Positions 24,140 through 33,343 of a stretch of 51,936 nucleotides of DNA are shown here, piece by piece; the stretch's first letter is position 1; each line of letters begins with the position of its first letter. Where the stretch lies: NCBI GenBank assembly GCA_903824785.1, contig CAIJYD010000130.1, positions 1 to 51,936 on the forward strand, in the 5' to 3' direction. Below the pieces are notes generated by a model that saw only the letters and a list, made by a program, of their open reading frames with translations, was not told the origin of the DNA and did no database searches. Source of the DNA: an uncultured Bacteroidota bacterium (GTDB lineage: Bacteria > Bacteroidota > Bacteroidia > Bacteroidales > VadinHA17). Position numbers and translations under genes: made by a program.

Positions 24140-26689
24140 TTATCTGCGATTTTTTTCGGGATATAATTTATCAATCTTCTGTTCCAGCATTTTCATAAAA
24201 TAGCCACCTATTACCGATCGGGCTCTCATGGCGATTGATTTTCCGTCAGTCGTTTCATGCCAGTCCGATATCGGTATCCGGCCAGGTGTTTCGTTGACAT
24301 ATTTCCATATAGGATCAGCGATTTTTCTGAAAGTTTCAGGATCATCGCTGAGTGTTGCGGTCCACATAACCCAGTCCGATTTTGTATAAGTTTTCCTGCT
24401 GTCGAGAGGCAGGCCGAAGGTGAGTTGTTTTGTCAGATAGTAGTCAACTTCTGTTTTAATGACCTCTTCCGGAAAGAGATTGAGCCTGAATAACTTGTTC
24501 CATATCAGGTTATATTTCTGGCTCCAGGTTCCTGCCTGATCAAAGGCAAGCTTATAATGATCGTTTTCCTTTGCCATAATGATCCATTCTTTTGCCATCT
24601 CTCGGGCTTTTGCTGAATATTCTGCTGCAATAACGGTTTTTCCGAGCATTTCAGCCATTTTACCATATCCGGCAATAGCCATTATGGCTTTTAACGAGAG
24701 GTTTACATTGTGTGCAAGGAAGCCGGCAAAATCGTCGGTGCAGAGCTGGTTGGCCGGATCGAGTCCGTTCTTCAGCAGATAATCTGCCCAGAGCGAAAGA
24801 GAGGCCCAGTGTTTTTCAGCGTAATCTGCATTCCCTTCCATAATGGAGATTGCAGTTACCAGAATCAACATGTTTCCAGATTCCTCCACAGGCATTAATC
24901 TTTCACTTCCATTTTCACGGTTTACCTGTCCGTTTGCAATAGGATATATGCCAAGATCATGTGGCGCAAAAGGTTTGGTCCATTTCCCGCTTTCACTGTA
25001 ATAAAATACGCCATTAAGCATACCCTTCAAAAGATCAGGATTATACAGCAGGTAGAGCGGCGATGAAGGATAGGTTACGTCAACAGTGGCAATACAACCG
25101 TTGCTGAAGTTTTCTTTTGAAAAGAAGAGAAGTTCGCCATCCTTTCCTGTAGCAAGCTTGTGTGCGGCAACAGACTGACGGTATGCAAGGGCACATAACC
25201 CGGCATACTTTGATCCTCCTGCAGCCGTGGCATCACTCATCAGCTCTTTGTTGAAAGCGGAACATTTGTCCATTACCGGCTGATATTCATCGGCCGCCAT
25301 TCTGAAGGCCTGTAATATGTTAACCTTGCCTCCCTTTTTCCAGTATGCCCCGAGGTTCTCTCCGAAATAGGTGATTGAGCTGATATCATCATATCCGATC
25401 ATTACATACCCCGAAGCAGTTTTGGTGCCAACCATTCCCATATCGTTTACCATCGAAAGGGCAGTCATTTTCCGATACATTTTCTCCGGGAGGGTCTTGT
25501 CAATATTGGCTGATAACCTCCCTTTTTTAATAAATTCATCCTTGAGAATTTCAGGATCGCCTACCGACATGGTTACTGCTTTTTCAGTTTTCCCCGCCAG
25601 ATATAAATAGCCCCAGTCAATCCGAAGGTCATCTCCTCTTTTTTGAAGAACAGGCTGTTCAATGGTTCCCGTTTTGAGATATGTAATTCCGTCATCAGTA
25701 AACCTGTCACTGGTAATGCTTTGACCAATAGTGTTTACTGCCCATTCAGGTGTAACTTCAATATAAACCTGAACGGAATGATCCTTTGAGTCAGTCGATT
25801 TTGCCTGCCATGTGAGATAATTGACAGGCCGTGAAAGAAGATCGAGATCATTGGCAAGCAGCGGACTTGTGAAAATAAGGTCCATTGAGACAGCTCCGCA
25901 CTCAAAAGAGTACCAGGTTTGTAAAGGCAGAACGTTTACAGATTTCTGAACCGCACTCTGGTTGAAACGGATTTTGAGATCTGATTTTCTGACTATTCCG
26001 AAATCGAGTATTGCTATTCCCGATTTATTGTACGAATGTGCGGTTATAATATTCTTTCCTGTTTTGAGAGATTTTTTTACGATTTCTGAAATGGGAACAA
26101 GCTGATCTTTATTTCCTTTCTCGTCGGTTAACAATACAGGAATACCGTTTATGCGTATATCCGCAGAATCGTTAAATGAATATTGAAGCATTAGATCCTG
26201 TGATGAAATATCCTCTGTCAGAATAAACTCACGCCTAACCCAGATCTCTTTTGTTATCCAGATGGTTGATACACCGGCTGCACGCGATACAAAAGGTGCT
26301 TTTCCCTCTTTCCACTGCGAATCGTTGAATGAAAGTTTTTCCCAGCCTGAAGATGGTTGTTCAAAAGTATAACGACCGCTCCAGTTTTCATATCCGCAGG
26401 TATTAACAACAGGTATCAGGGGAGTCTCTTCTGCTCCCATGAACCTGTATATTTTCCCGTCAACTCTTGCTGCTCCGGTAAATGTCCGGTTAGTTCCTGT
26501 CCAGTGTTTTGGTGTTTCATCATAGAGCTTGTCGGTGAATGACCATACGCTTGTGTAGGGATCGATAGTAACAAGAGGGTAGGCAGGCGCCCTGAGATTA
26601 TTTACTGACGCAGGAGAGAATACAACCTGCTGCCCGTGAAGTGTAATGGATACAAACAAGAGACACAATAAACCTGATAACTTATTCAT
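24140..26689 (-). CDS. Secreted GtaA-like (DUF4964/DUF5127/DUF4965/DUF1793) protein
   Basis: The protein has 849 aa and a signal peptide (LSGLLCLLFVSITLHGQ). The start (FSPASVNNLRAPAYPLVTIDPYTSVWSFTDKLYDETPKHWTGT) matches the DUF4964 unit of the fungal-type glutaminase GtaA family. DUF4965 and DUF1793-like regions follow (YRQSVAAHKLA, DVTYPSSPLYLLYNP, PFAPHDLGIYP). Between them, at about residues 105-235, lies an extra beta-rich segment (WEKLSFNDSQWKEGKAPF, WVRREFIL, ADIRINGIPV) like a galactose-binding/sugar-binding module, which is unusual for the family. Many Bacteroidota members are annotated as glutaminases, but their substrates are mostly untested. It is the last gene of the seven-gene cluster. 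Confidence 0.75.
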   Translation of the reverse strand: MNKLSGLLCLLFVSITLHGQQVVFSPASVNNLRAPAYPLVTIDPYTSVWSFTDKLYDETPKHWTGTNRTFTGAARVDGKIYRFMGAEETPLIPVVNTCGYENWSGRYTFEQPSSGWEKLSFNDSQWKEGKAPFVSRAAGVSTIWITKEIWVRREFILTEDISSQDLMLQYSFNDSADIRINGIPVLLTDEKGNKDQLVPISEIVKKSLKTGKNIITAHSYNKSGIAILDFGIVRKSDLKIRFNQSAVQKSVNVLPLQTWYSFECGAVSMDLIFTSPLLANDLDLLSRPVNYLTWQAKSTDSKDHSVQVYIEVTPEWAVNTIGQSITSDRFTDDGITYLKTGTIEQPVLQKRGDDLRIDWGYLYLAGKTEKAVTMSVGDPEILKDEFIKKGRLSANIDKTLPEKMYRKMTALSMVNDMGMVGTKTASGYVMIGYDDISSITYFGENLGAYWKKGGKVNILQAFRMAADEYQPVMDKCSAFNKELMSDATAAGGSKYAGLCALAYRQSVAAHKLATGKDGELLFFSKENFSNGCIATVDVTYPSSPLYLLYNPDLLKGMLNGVFYYSESGKWTKPFAPHDLGIYPIANGQVNRENGSERLMPVEESGNMLILVTAISIMEGNADYAEKHWASLSLWADYLLKNGLDPANQLCTDDFAGFLAHNVNLSLKAIMAIAGYGKMAEMLGKTVIAAEYSAKAREMAKEWIIMAKENDHYKLAFDQAGTWSQKYNLIWNKLFRLNLFPEEVIKTEVDYYLTKQLTFGLPLDSRKTYTKSDWVMWTATLSDDPETFRKIADPIWKYVNETPGRIPISDWHETTDGKSIAMRARSVIGGYFMKMLEQKIDKLYPEKNRR

Positions 26690-26766
26690 AATAAGATTTA
26701 TATGGTAATGAATTATATTAATTTACATTAACCGGAACCAGCAGGTCGAAAAAAAAGACCGGGTTA

Positions 26767-27513
26767 CTATAACTCCTTTATCCTGATATTTTTCCACATA
26801 GATTTCTTATCTTTTTGCCAGACAAATGAAGCTCCGTGAAACTGAAGTCCCAGAAAGCCGGATGCTGACATATCATCAGTTGTATCTACTGTGAGAACAT
26901 CATTCACCCAGGTTTGTATCTTATTACCTTTCATTAGTATTTTAAAATGATTCCACTCCATTGGTCTGAAAGCTTTTCGTGCAGTTTCATTGCCGGCGAG
27001 TGTTACGATCCATCCGCGGTTACCGGGTTCATATAATCCGCCCGACCATGCCCGTCTTGAAGGATCAACTTCAATCTGATATCCCCATACATAACCGGCT
27101 CTCCATTTAGTTACCACTCTTGTGCCTTTGACGTCTCCGGCTACATAGGTTGTTGTAGTATCCTTCTCCCACATCCTGCTCCGGCATTGAAGACCTGAGT
27201 TTAGAGACGAGTCAATCTTAACATCAAATTCAAGAATAAAATCAGAATACGATTTTTCAGTAACCAGATAGCCTCCTTCATTGTCCATGGTGGTATTGCA
27301 GACGATCATACTGTCTTCAATGTAAAAATCAGGTTTACTTTCAGGGTTTGTCCAGTCCTGGTTCAGCACCTTCCAGCCGGTTAGTGTTTTTCCGTCAAAA
27401 AGATTCTTCCACTCATCCGGTTTTGCAGTGCTATTCTTGCATCCGACGGTAATGGCAGCTAATGATACAATGGAAATCAGGGCTGATCTCCTTAAAAAAT
27501 TGATTGAGTGCAT
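26767..27513 (-). CDS. DUF1080 lipoprotein (3-keto-glycoside hydrolase family)
   Basis: The 248-aa protein has a lipoprotein signal with lipobox ITVGC, so Cys25 would be lipidated and the protein envelope-anchored. WKNLFDGKTLTGWKVLNQDW followed by YIEDSMIVC is the typical DUF1080 start, and the jelly-roll continues to FLGLQFHGASFVWQKDKKSMWKNIRIKEL. Some DUF1080 proteins have been reported to cleave 3-keto-glycosides formed by Gfo/Idh/MocA oxidoreductases, and two such oxidoreductases are in this cluster. That makes the same role likely here, but the substrate sugar is unknown. It is followed by the GtaA-like gene. Confidence 0.8.
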   Translation of the reverse strand: MHSINFLRRSALISIVSLAAITVGCKNSTAKPDEWKNLFDGKTLTGWKVLNQDWTNPESKPDFYIEDSMIVCNTTMDNEGGYLVTEKSYSDFILEFDVKIDSSLNSGLQCRSRMWEKDTTTTYVAGDVKGTRVVTKWRAGYVWGYQIEVDPSRRAWSGGLYEPGNRGWIVTLAGNETARKAFRPMEWNHFKILMKGNKIQTWVNDVLTVDTTDDMSASGFLGLQFHGASFVWQKDKKSMWKNIRIKEL

Positions 27514-27587
27514 ACTTTTTTGTTTTAGGTTATGGTTTTATTTTAACTTTGTGAAACTGCTTAAAATCAGACTGATACAATTTTTAT

Positions 27588-28718
27588 TTATAACGGTTTC
27601 AGCCATTTGTTCATGAATGTTACTCCGCTTTCAATTATGGCTTCATGCCCTCCTTCATGGATGTCGACCTGAAATCTCTCTTCAATTTTTAGTTTTTCAT
27701 AAAATGTTTTTGCCAGGTTAAACTCCTCAAGCACCTGAGGCCAGTAGGCAATACCATCTTTTTTTCCGTGCTGTATCAATAGTGGACGCGGGCAAATAAG
27801 TGAAACTACATCATGATCGGAGAATTCGGTCAGCCATCCAGTAAAAAATGCATGATCTTCAGTAGTTACAAGAAAACAGGAGTATCTTTCATCGGGTATT
27901 ACCATCTTATTCTGGCGGTTATTGAACCATCCGGAAACGACACCTGCCTTAATGCGTGGCTCCAGCGGCATCCAGAACATGGTTGCCATTGCACCTAATG
28001 AGACACCCCACATTCCAACATTTTCTGAGTCAATGGCCGGCTCCGTGAGAACAATATCCAGAAGGTTCTGAACGCGGGCAAGTTCAATTCCCGGAAGGCT
28101 TATATCAGCCAGGCGGCAGAGGCGTTCAATACGGTTACGCCGTTCAATAGACATAAGATTCATTGGGACAAGTACTGCAAAACCTGCTTTGAGAAGCTCT
28201 TCAGCATAAGCATGATAGTTTCCTCCTCTGAAGGTAGTTTCAGGAGTACTGCCTATTCCGTGCTGTACAATTACCAGCGGAACCGGTTTCTTTTTGCCTG
28301 GTCCGGGAGGAAATGCCAGGAAAGCCTGAGCTGTGAGTGCCCCGAGAGGAAGTTCAATCCATTCACCTGAGATATTCCCGATTGAATATGGTCTCCTTGT
28401 CAGTGGGCCTGACTTAGTGAGAACAGGAGGTTTGATTACTGCCGATTCCCATCTTCTGCGGTTTGGTTCAACGCTCCTTTCAAATGCGTCAATTGAGCTG
28501 TAATCGCGATGCCAGGCCTCTGATGCACGAGCATCATACTGATCAACAAGATATTGTTTAAGATAATTCTCTAGCTGTGATGCGTAAGCGTTGGTACGAT
28601 CAGTTTCAGCCTGTTGTGTGGCCGGCTTAATATCCTGGCCTGACGATATCAGTGAGCCGAAAATGAGCCGGAAACAGATTAGAAAGGTTAGAATTCCTGA
28701 TGGTTTTAGTTTATTCAT
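27588..28718 (-). CDS. Secreted alpha/beta-hydrolase (esterase-like)
   Basis: The 376-aa protein has an N-terminal hydrophobic signal segment and an alpha/beta-hydrolase core. Proposed catalytic residues are Ser240 (GVSLGAM), Asp321 (HGKKDGI) and His358 (HEGGHE), in the expected order and spacing. VPLVIVQHGIGSTPETTFRGGNYHAYAEELLKAGFAVL is the oxyanion-hole/strand region. Related proteins in Bacteroidota include acetyl-xylan esterases and dienelactone-type hydrolases. It may remove an ester or acyl group from the sugar handled by the cluster, but no residue proves that. It lies 74 bases upstream of the DUF1080 gene and is probably co-transcribed. Confidence 0.75.
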   Translation of the reverse strand: MNKLKPSGILTFLICFRLIFGSLISSGQDIKPATQQAETDRTNAYASQLENYLKQYLVDQYDARASEAWHRDYSSIDAFERSVEPNRRRWESAVIKPPVLTKSGPLTRRPYSIGNISGEWIELPLGALTAQAFLAFPPGPGKKKPVPLVIVQHGIGSTPETTFRGGNYHAYAEELLKAGFAVLVPMNLMSIERRNRIERLCRLADISLPGIELARVQNLLDIVLTEPAIDSENVGMWGVSLGAMATMFWMPLEPRIKAGVVSGWFNNRQNKMVIPDERYSCFLVTTEDHAFFTGWLTEFSDHDVVSLICPRPLLIQHGKKDGIAYWPQVLEEFNLAKTFYEKLKIEERFQVDIHEGGHEAIIESGVTFMNKWLKPL

Positions 28719-28795
28719 GAATTATACTTTTATTAATAATGAGTTTATGTTCATTCTGCCAAACCGGGAATATTTCAGTTAACAGGCGATTATTA

Positions 28796-29815
28796 TTACT
28801 TTAAGTTGCCGGGTTTAAGCCGGAAATCTCTTGCACGATTTAGGTAGTCATCCAGAAGTTCAATTCCGGATTCTTTGACCATCCGGGCGGCTGTTACATT
28901 TTTATCTTCGCTGGTTATCAGCACTGAACCCAGTTTGCCCGGGTCGGTAATGGTGACAGCACTGCCATATTTCTCTTTTAGCTCAATAAGTTTAGCCTGA
29001 TTAAAATCAAGGTGAACCAGTTTGTAATCGAGGTTAATTCTGGCAACTGTAAAATTGTAATAATTTGTATTGGTAGCTATAATGTCGCCCATTGGATTCC
29101 GGATTTCGGAAGGGTTTTCTTTGTACACCGACCCCACGAAGTATGACCTGCATTTATATGCCCAGATGCTTTGTGCGACTCCTCCGTGATACATCGAAGA
29201 AAATATAATAAGATCAGGTTTCTCTTTTGCATATTGTTCGAGTAATTCATCAAAATTAAGATCAAAACAGATTGCAACGCCGACACGTCCAAAATCGCAA
29301 TTGATAATTTTTGCTGCAGAGCCTGCTTTGATGCCATCTTCCATCTCGCCGATTGTAGGGAAATTTTTATCGTAGATACCGGCAATTCCCCCTTTTCTGT
29401 CTAAAATTACACAGGAATTTCGCCATACCCCCTGGCTCTCTTCCCTTTTCATTCCAAAGGCAATATAACAATGGTTTATCCTTGCGACGGAAGCAAAATA
29501 GTCGAGAACCTGATTTTTACGCACTTTAAGGTACTGGTCTCCTGCACCCGACATATCGCAGAATTCAGGTAAAACAATCAGGTCAGGACGGTCGGGGAGT
29601 ACCTGTTTTAACTGCTGCTCCCAGAATGTTATTACCTGGTTTACAATTTTCTGAGGTTCCTGTGTCTTGTCGAGTGATGGTGCCGCACCGATTGTAGCCA
29701 CCGTTATTTTATTAACAGCCAGCGCATTGCCTGAAGCAATTAATAAAAGTATCAATACAAAAGGAACCCTGATTATCAATTTCATTTTATTCATATTTAT
29801 AGTATCAAATCTCAT
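28796..29815 (-). CDS. Exported nitrilase-family amidohydrolase
   Basis: Nitrilase-family enzymes hydrolyse C-N bonds with a Glu-Lys-Cys triad. Here they are Glu84 (VLPEFCDMSG), Lys150 (GIYDKNFPT) and Cys183 (VGVAICFDLNFDE). The protein has 339 aa and an N-terminal membrane/signal segment (IIRVPFVLILLLIASGNALA), so it is exported or anchored, unlike most members. The true start may be Met8 or Met11 rather than Met1, since all precede the signal segment. The substrate is unknown. Its place among Gfo/Idh and DUF1080 genes suggests an amide or N-acyl group is removed as part of the same pathway. Confidence 0.8.
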   Translation of the reverse strand: MRFDTINMNKMKLIIRVPFVLILLLIASGNALAVNKITVATIGAAPSLDKTQEPQKIVNQVITFWEQQLKQVLPDRPDLIVLPEFCDMSGAGDQYLKVRKNQVLDYFASVARINHCYIAFGMKREESQGVWRNSCVILDRKGGIAGIYDKNFPTIGEMEDGIKAGSAAKIINCDFGRVGVAICFDLNFDELLEQYAKEKPDLIIFSSMYHGGVAQSIWAYKCRSYFVGSVYKENPSEIRNPMGDIIATNTNYYNFTVARINLDYKLVHLDFNQAKLIELKEKYGSAVTITDPGKLGSVLITSEDKNVTAARMVKESGIELLDDYLNRARDFRLKPGNLK

Positions 29816-29893
29816 TAACCATTAACCATTATCCCATTAACCATTAACTATTTACTGTTTCCTGCATCCCGGCTTAAATTATTCAACCTGATT

Positions 29894-30649
29894 TTAAAGA
29901 CTCTGAATTTTATTTTTATCAATAAGTTTTGGTTTTGGACGAATAACGGAAATCTGAATTTTATCGAAGACCTCTTTTGCTGTGGTAATTCCTTCGCTTA
30001 AAGGTTCAATTGTTGCAACACCATCCTCCCAGACCGACTGGGCAGAAAGAACGGGAGTAAATACCATATTTTCCGAAGCCCTGACATCAGCCTTAAACAG
30101 CAGTGCAGGTTGTCCGTTACTGAATTCATCTTCCCTGAAAGCCTCCCTGTCGAATTCAGGGAACGCCTCATTGAAATCACCGGCAAGATTCATTTCAATC
30201 CAGCAAATCCACTCTGAACCGGGTTTTACTTCGACCCTTATGGAAAAATAGTCGTCTTTTGGTGTTGCCCCTGTAATGACCATATCGGGTCCATCTGACT
30301 TAGCCGACTCTTTTCCGGGTTTCTTCTTTCCTCGGAACTGTTTGAACCATTGGGGCAATGCCACAGGGACATTGGCTTTTCCTTCCCAGTCGCCGATTGC
30401 TACCCGGTGTGTGACAAATACGTTTTTTAATTCCCCGGATGAGGGGTCTTCCAGCCAGATGGCAAATTGCGGAGGTTCAGCAAAAGTTGAAAGATGAATA
30501 AGTTTTTTATTCTGATGAATATCGACCTGAATAACTGTTCTTCCGCGTGTTTTAATTATCAGAGTACCGGCTGCGATGAAAATAATTAATAATCCGACTG
30601 AAAGCAGGATAATTCCTGTTTTGATGATCTTCTTCCGGGAAAACGCCAT
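29894..30649 (-). CDS. Single-helix membrane-anchored protein of unknown function
   Basis: The 251-aa protein has one N-terminal membrane helix (TGIILLSVGLLIIFIAAGTLII, about residues 11-32) followed by a soluble domain, probably periplasmic. LIHLSTFAEPPQFAIWLEDPSSGELKNVFVTHRV at about residues 50-83 has a faint similarity to DUF2271-type domains, and the rest is Trp-rich (WEGKANVPVALPQWFKQF). I do not recognise a firm family. The gene starts three bases after the downstream oxidoreductase gene ends, so it belongs to the seven-gene cluster and may serve as an envelope partner. Confidence 0.6.
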   Translation of the reverse strand: MAFSRKKIIKTGIILLSVGLLIIFIAAGTLIIKTRGRTVIQVDIHQNKKLIHLSTFAEPPQFAIWLEDPSSGELKNVFVTHRVAIGDWEGKANVPVALPQWFKQFRGKKKPGKESAKSDGPDMVITGATPKDDYFSIRVEVKPGSEWICWIEMNLAGDFNEAFPEFDREAFREDEFSNGQPALLFKADVRASENMVFTPVLSAQSVWEDGVATIEPLSEGITTAKEVFDKIQISVIRPKPKLIDKNKIQSL

Positions 30650-30652
30650 ATG

Positions 30653-31912
30653 TTAAATTTTTTCCGGTATTTCGTAACCCTTGCTGTAAATGCCTTTTGA
30701 AATTATGTTTGCCTCTTCGGAGTTTGTAACCCTCTCTTCAGTGCTGTCATAGAAAAGTTGCTTTTTGCCAACCCGGTATGAGAGGTTGGCCAGATGAACC
30801 AGAGTAGCACTTTTATGACTTTGTTCGATATTTGCATTTGGTGTTTTACGGGTTTTGATACACTCGATGAAATTCTGCTGGTGAACCTCATCAGGGAAAT
30901 ATCCAAATTCCTGAGCCAGAATTTGTGAGTCCTTTCCAAGCACCTGCCATCCTGCCCCGTGGCGGCCAAGATACATCATCCCTTCAGTACCGTAAATTTC
31001 CATCCTGTCGCTGTTTAACGGCCAGTTTGGGAACAGGTTGCCATATCTGACTTCAGGTGAAGCTTTTGACAGGTACTCTCCGTATATTGAAGCTTCAACT
31101 GTCATTGGGAAATCACCAAAATCATAGGTTATGGTTTGATTGTCGGGTATATCCCTGGTGTCGTTGTATAACACACGTCCTCCTGCACAGAATGTTGATT
31201 CAGGATTTTCCGGATCACCCATAACCATTCTGGCCAGGTCTATTACATGGCAGCAGTCGGCCAATGGCAGGCCACAGGAATACGCCCACCATTCGTTATA
31301 TCCTTTATGACGGCTTACATTATAAGGCACACGGGGGGCCGGCCCCAGCCACTGATCCCAGTCGAGTCCTGCAGGTACCGGTTCATTCTCTTTAAGGATC
31401 CATGGTTTATTGCCGGGCAGCATGCAATATGCCTTAACCAGCGCTATTTTACCAAGTTTCCCGCTCTGAATATAGTCGCGTGCCGATATAGTATAAGGTG
31501 CGCTTCGGTTCTGGAACCCGCATTGAACAACCCGTTTGTACTTTTCAGCTGCTTCTATCATTTTTCTCCCCTCCGGGATATTCAACGATATGTTTTTCTC
31601 AACATAGACATCTTTTCCTGCCTGGCATGCCCAGATGGTTGCCAATGCGTGCCAGTGTTCAGGTGTGCAGATTACAACAGCATCAACATCTTTATCTTCA
31701 AAGACATGCCGCATATCATCAGCCCTTAGAGGCTTGGTTTTTTGTTGTTTTCCAAGCTCATCAATAACGCGTCCTCCTCTCTCCTGATCCACTTCACAAA
31801 CATATTTTACCTCCACCCCGGGGCAACATTTCTTAAAGCTTAGAATATTCTGTGTTCCTCTTCCTCCTGCACCAATAAGTGCCAGAACTACCTTATCGTT
31901 AACGCTTGCCAT
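30653..31912 (-). CDS. Gfo/Idh/MocA oxidoreductase without Tat signal
   Basis: The 419-aa protein starts MASVNDKVVLALIGAGGRGTQ, directly in the NAD(P)-binding fold, and carries CTPEHWHALATIWACQAGKDVYVEKNIS, where the Glu-Lys pair is conserved in this family. Its closest relative in the window is the neighbouring protein (32003-33343), with the same sequence order. That paralogue has a Tat leader and this one does not. A different cellular location is therefore likely unless the leader was lost by annotation or mutation; I see no signal codons in frame upstream. It probably oxidises or reduces a sugar at C3 with a tightly bound cofactor, by analogy with DUF1080-linked enzymes. The substrate is unknown. 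Confidence 0.85.
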   Translation of the reverse strand: MASVNDKVVLALIGAGGRGTQNILSFKKCCPGVEVKYVCEVDQERGGRVIDELGKQQKTKPLRADDMRHVFEDKDVDAVVICTPEHWHALATIWACQAGKDVYVEKNISLNIPEGRKMIEAAEKYKRVVQCGFQNRSAPYTISARDYIQSGKLGKIALVKAYCMLPGNKPWILKENEPVPAGLDWDQWLGPAPRVPYNVSRHKGYNEWWAYSCGLPLADCCHVIDLARMVMGDPENPESTFCAGGRVLYNDTRDIPDNQTITYDFGDFPMTVEASIYGEYLSKASPEVRYGNLFPNWPLNSDRMEIYGTEGMMYLGRHGAGWQVLGKDSQILAQEFGYFPDEVHQQNFIECIKTRKTPNANIEQSHKSATLVHLANLSYRVGKKQLFYDSTEERVTNSEEANIISKGIYSKGYEIPEKI

Positions 31913-32002
31913 AATACTGGTTTATTTTATATATTACTATTATTCTGTTTTACACTGAGCATGGTTTGGTTCTGAACATGCAATAAACATATATTCATAT
32001 TG

Positions 32003-33343
32003 TTATACATTGTCCGGTACAACATAGTTTTCGCGATATGATCTTTTCAGCAGTTTATTTGCATCTTCGTTGTCAATGAACTTTTCATTCTGACCATCAA
32101 ATAGGAGCTGTTTGTTTCCTGTACGGTATGCAATATTTGCGAAATGGACAAGCGAAGCGCTCAGATGTGCCTGCTCAGCATTGGCATTTGGTTGTTTACG
32201 GCTCCTGACAGATTCAATAAAGTTGATCTGATGTTCTATGTCGGGAGTGAATCCGCCACCCTGGGCTACGATTTTTTCTCCGGGACCAAATACCTGCCAT
32301 CCTCCTCCGGTTCTTCCGAGGTACATGACACCGAGTGTTCCATAGATCTCAATTCTGTCGGAATTGGTTTTCCATTCCGGGAAACGTGTTGGATCGAGGC
32401 GGATATCATTCGGAGTCTTTGACATGTAATTTGTAGCATTTCCGCTGTCGCATGTCATTGTAAATTTCTCATAGTCATATGTAAAAGACTGAAATTCAGG
32501 AGTTTCACGTTCAGAGTTCCAGATATGGTTACCTCCCCATCCGTAAATTGACTTAGGGTGACCTGGATCGCCCATTATCATACGGGCCAGATCGAGCTGG
32601 TGACTTGCGTCATTAAGTGTACCTACATTATACGCCCAGAAGTTGAGCCAACCTGTCATTACACCAGGGTTATAAGGGCGATAGGGTGCCGGCCCAAGCC
32701 ATCTGTTCCAGTCCAGACTTTGCGGGATCTCCTCATCAGGTACCGGAAGCCATTTGGCTCCTCCGAGGAGGTTGTAAATTCTTATATGTACCACCTGTCC
32801 GAGTTTTCCGCCTTGAATATAATCGCGGGCAGCTGCAGTATATGCCCCGCTTCTGTTTTGAAAGCCATTCTGTACTATCTTCCTGTATTTTTTTGCAGCT
32901 TCAATTACTTTCTTTCCTTCCCAGATACAATTATTCGGGGTCTTCTCAACATAGACATCTTTGCCTGCCTGACAGGCCCTGATCGTTCCAAGAGCATGCC
33001 AGTGGTCGGGAGTTGCTATCCAGACAGCATCAACGTCCTTGTCATTAAATACCTCATCCATGTTTCTGGTTGTCAGTGGTTTGTAGCCAAGCTGCTTTTC
33101 TATTTCACTTACAGCTGATGTTGACCTCAGGTCATTTACGTCGCAGACAGTTTTGATAGTAACGTTGGTATTAACCTTACAGCAACTGATTATTGTGACC
33201 AGTCCCCTCGGTCCTGCTCCGATAAGGGCCAGTACCACTTTGTCGTTTGCCCCTTTGCAGGAAGCGGTGAGCAGGCCTGATGCTCCAACTGCCAGACCCG
33301 CACTTCCGATAAGTGTTTTTCCCAAAAATTCACGTCTTCTCAT
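32003..33343 (-). CDS. Tat-exported Gfo/Idh/MocA oxidoreductase
   Basis: The 446-aa protein has an N-terminal twin-arginine signal (RRREFLGKTLIGSAGLAVGASGLLTASC), with a lipobox-like Cys at the end. Export already folded would keep the bound NAD(P). The Rossmann segment is DKVVLALIGAGPRG, and CTPDHWHALGTIRACQAGKDVYVEKTP carries the family Glu-Lys pair. The substrate-binding half includes KWLPVPDEEIPQSLDWNRWLGPAPYRPYNPG. Such enzymes oxidise sugar hydroxyls, and the DUF1080 partner is in the same cluster. It is the first gene of the seven-gene minus-strand cluster, so regulation would act upstream of 33343. No operator was recognised there. Confidence 0.88.
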   Translation of the reverse strand: MRRREFLGKTLIGSAGLAVGASGLLTASCKGANDKVVLALIGAGPRGLVTIISCCKVNTNVTIKTVCDVNDLRSTSAVSEIEKQLGYKPLTTRNMDEVFNDKDVDAVWIATPDHWHALGTIRACQAGKDVYVEKTPNNCIWEGKKVIEAAKKYRKIVQNGFQNRSGAYTAAARDYIQGGKLGQVVHIRIYNLLGGAKWLPVPDEEIPQSLDWNRWLGPAPYRPYNPGVMTGWLNFWAYNVGTLNDASHQLDLARMIMGDPGHPKSIYGWGGNHIWNSERETPEFQSFTYDYEKFTMTCDSGNATNYMSKTPNDIRLDPTRFPEWKTNSDRIEIYGTLGVMYLGRTGGGWQVFGPGEKIVAQGGGFTPDIEHQINFIESVRSRKQPNANAEQAHLSASLVHFANIAYRTGNKQLLFDGQNEKFIDNEDANKLLKRSYRENYVVPDNV

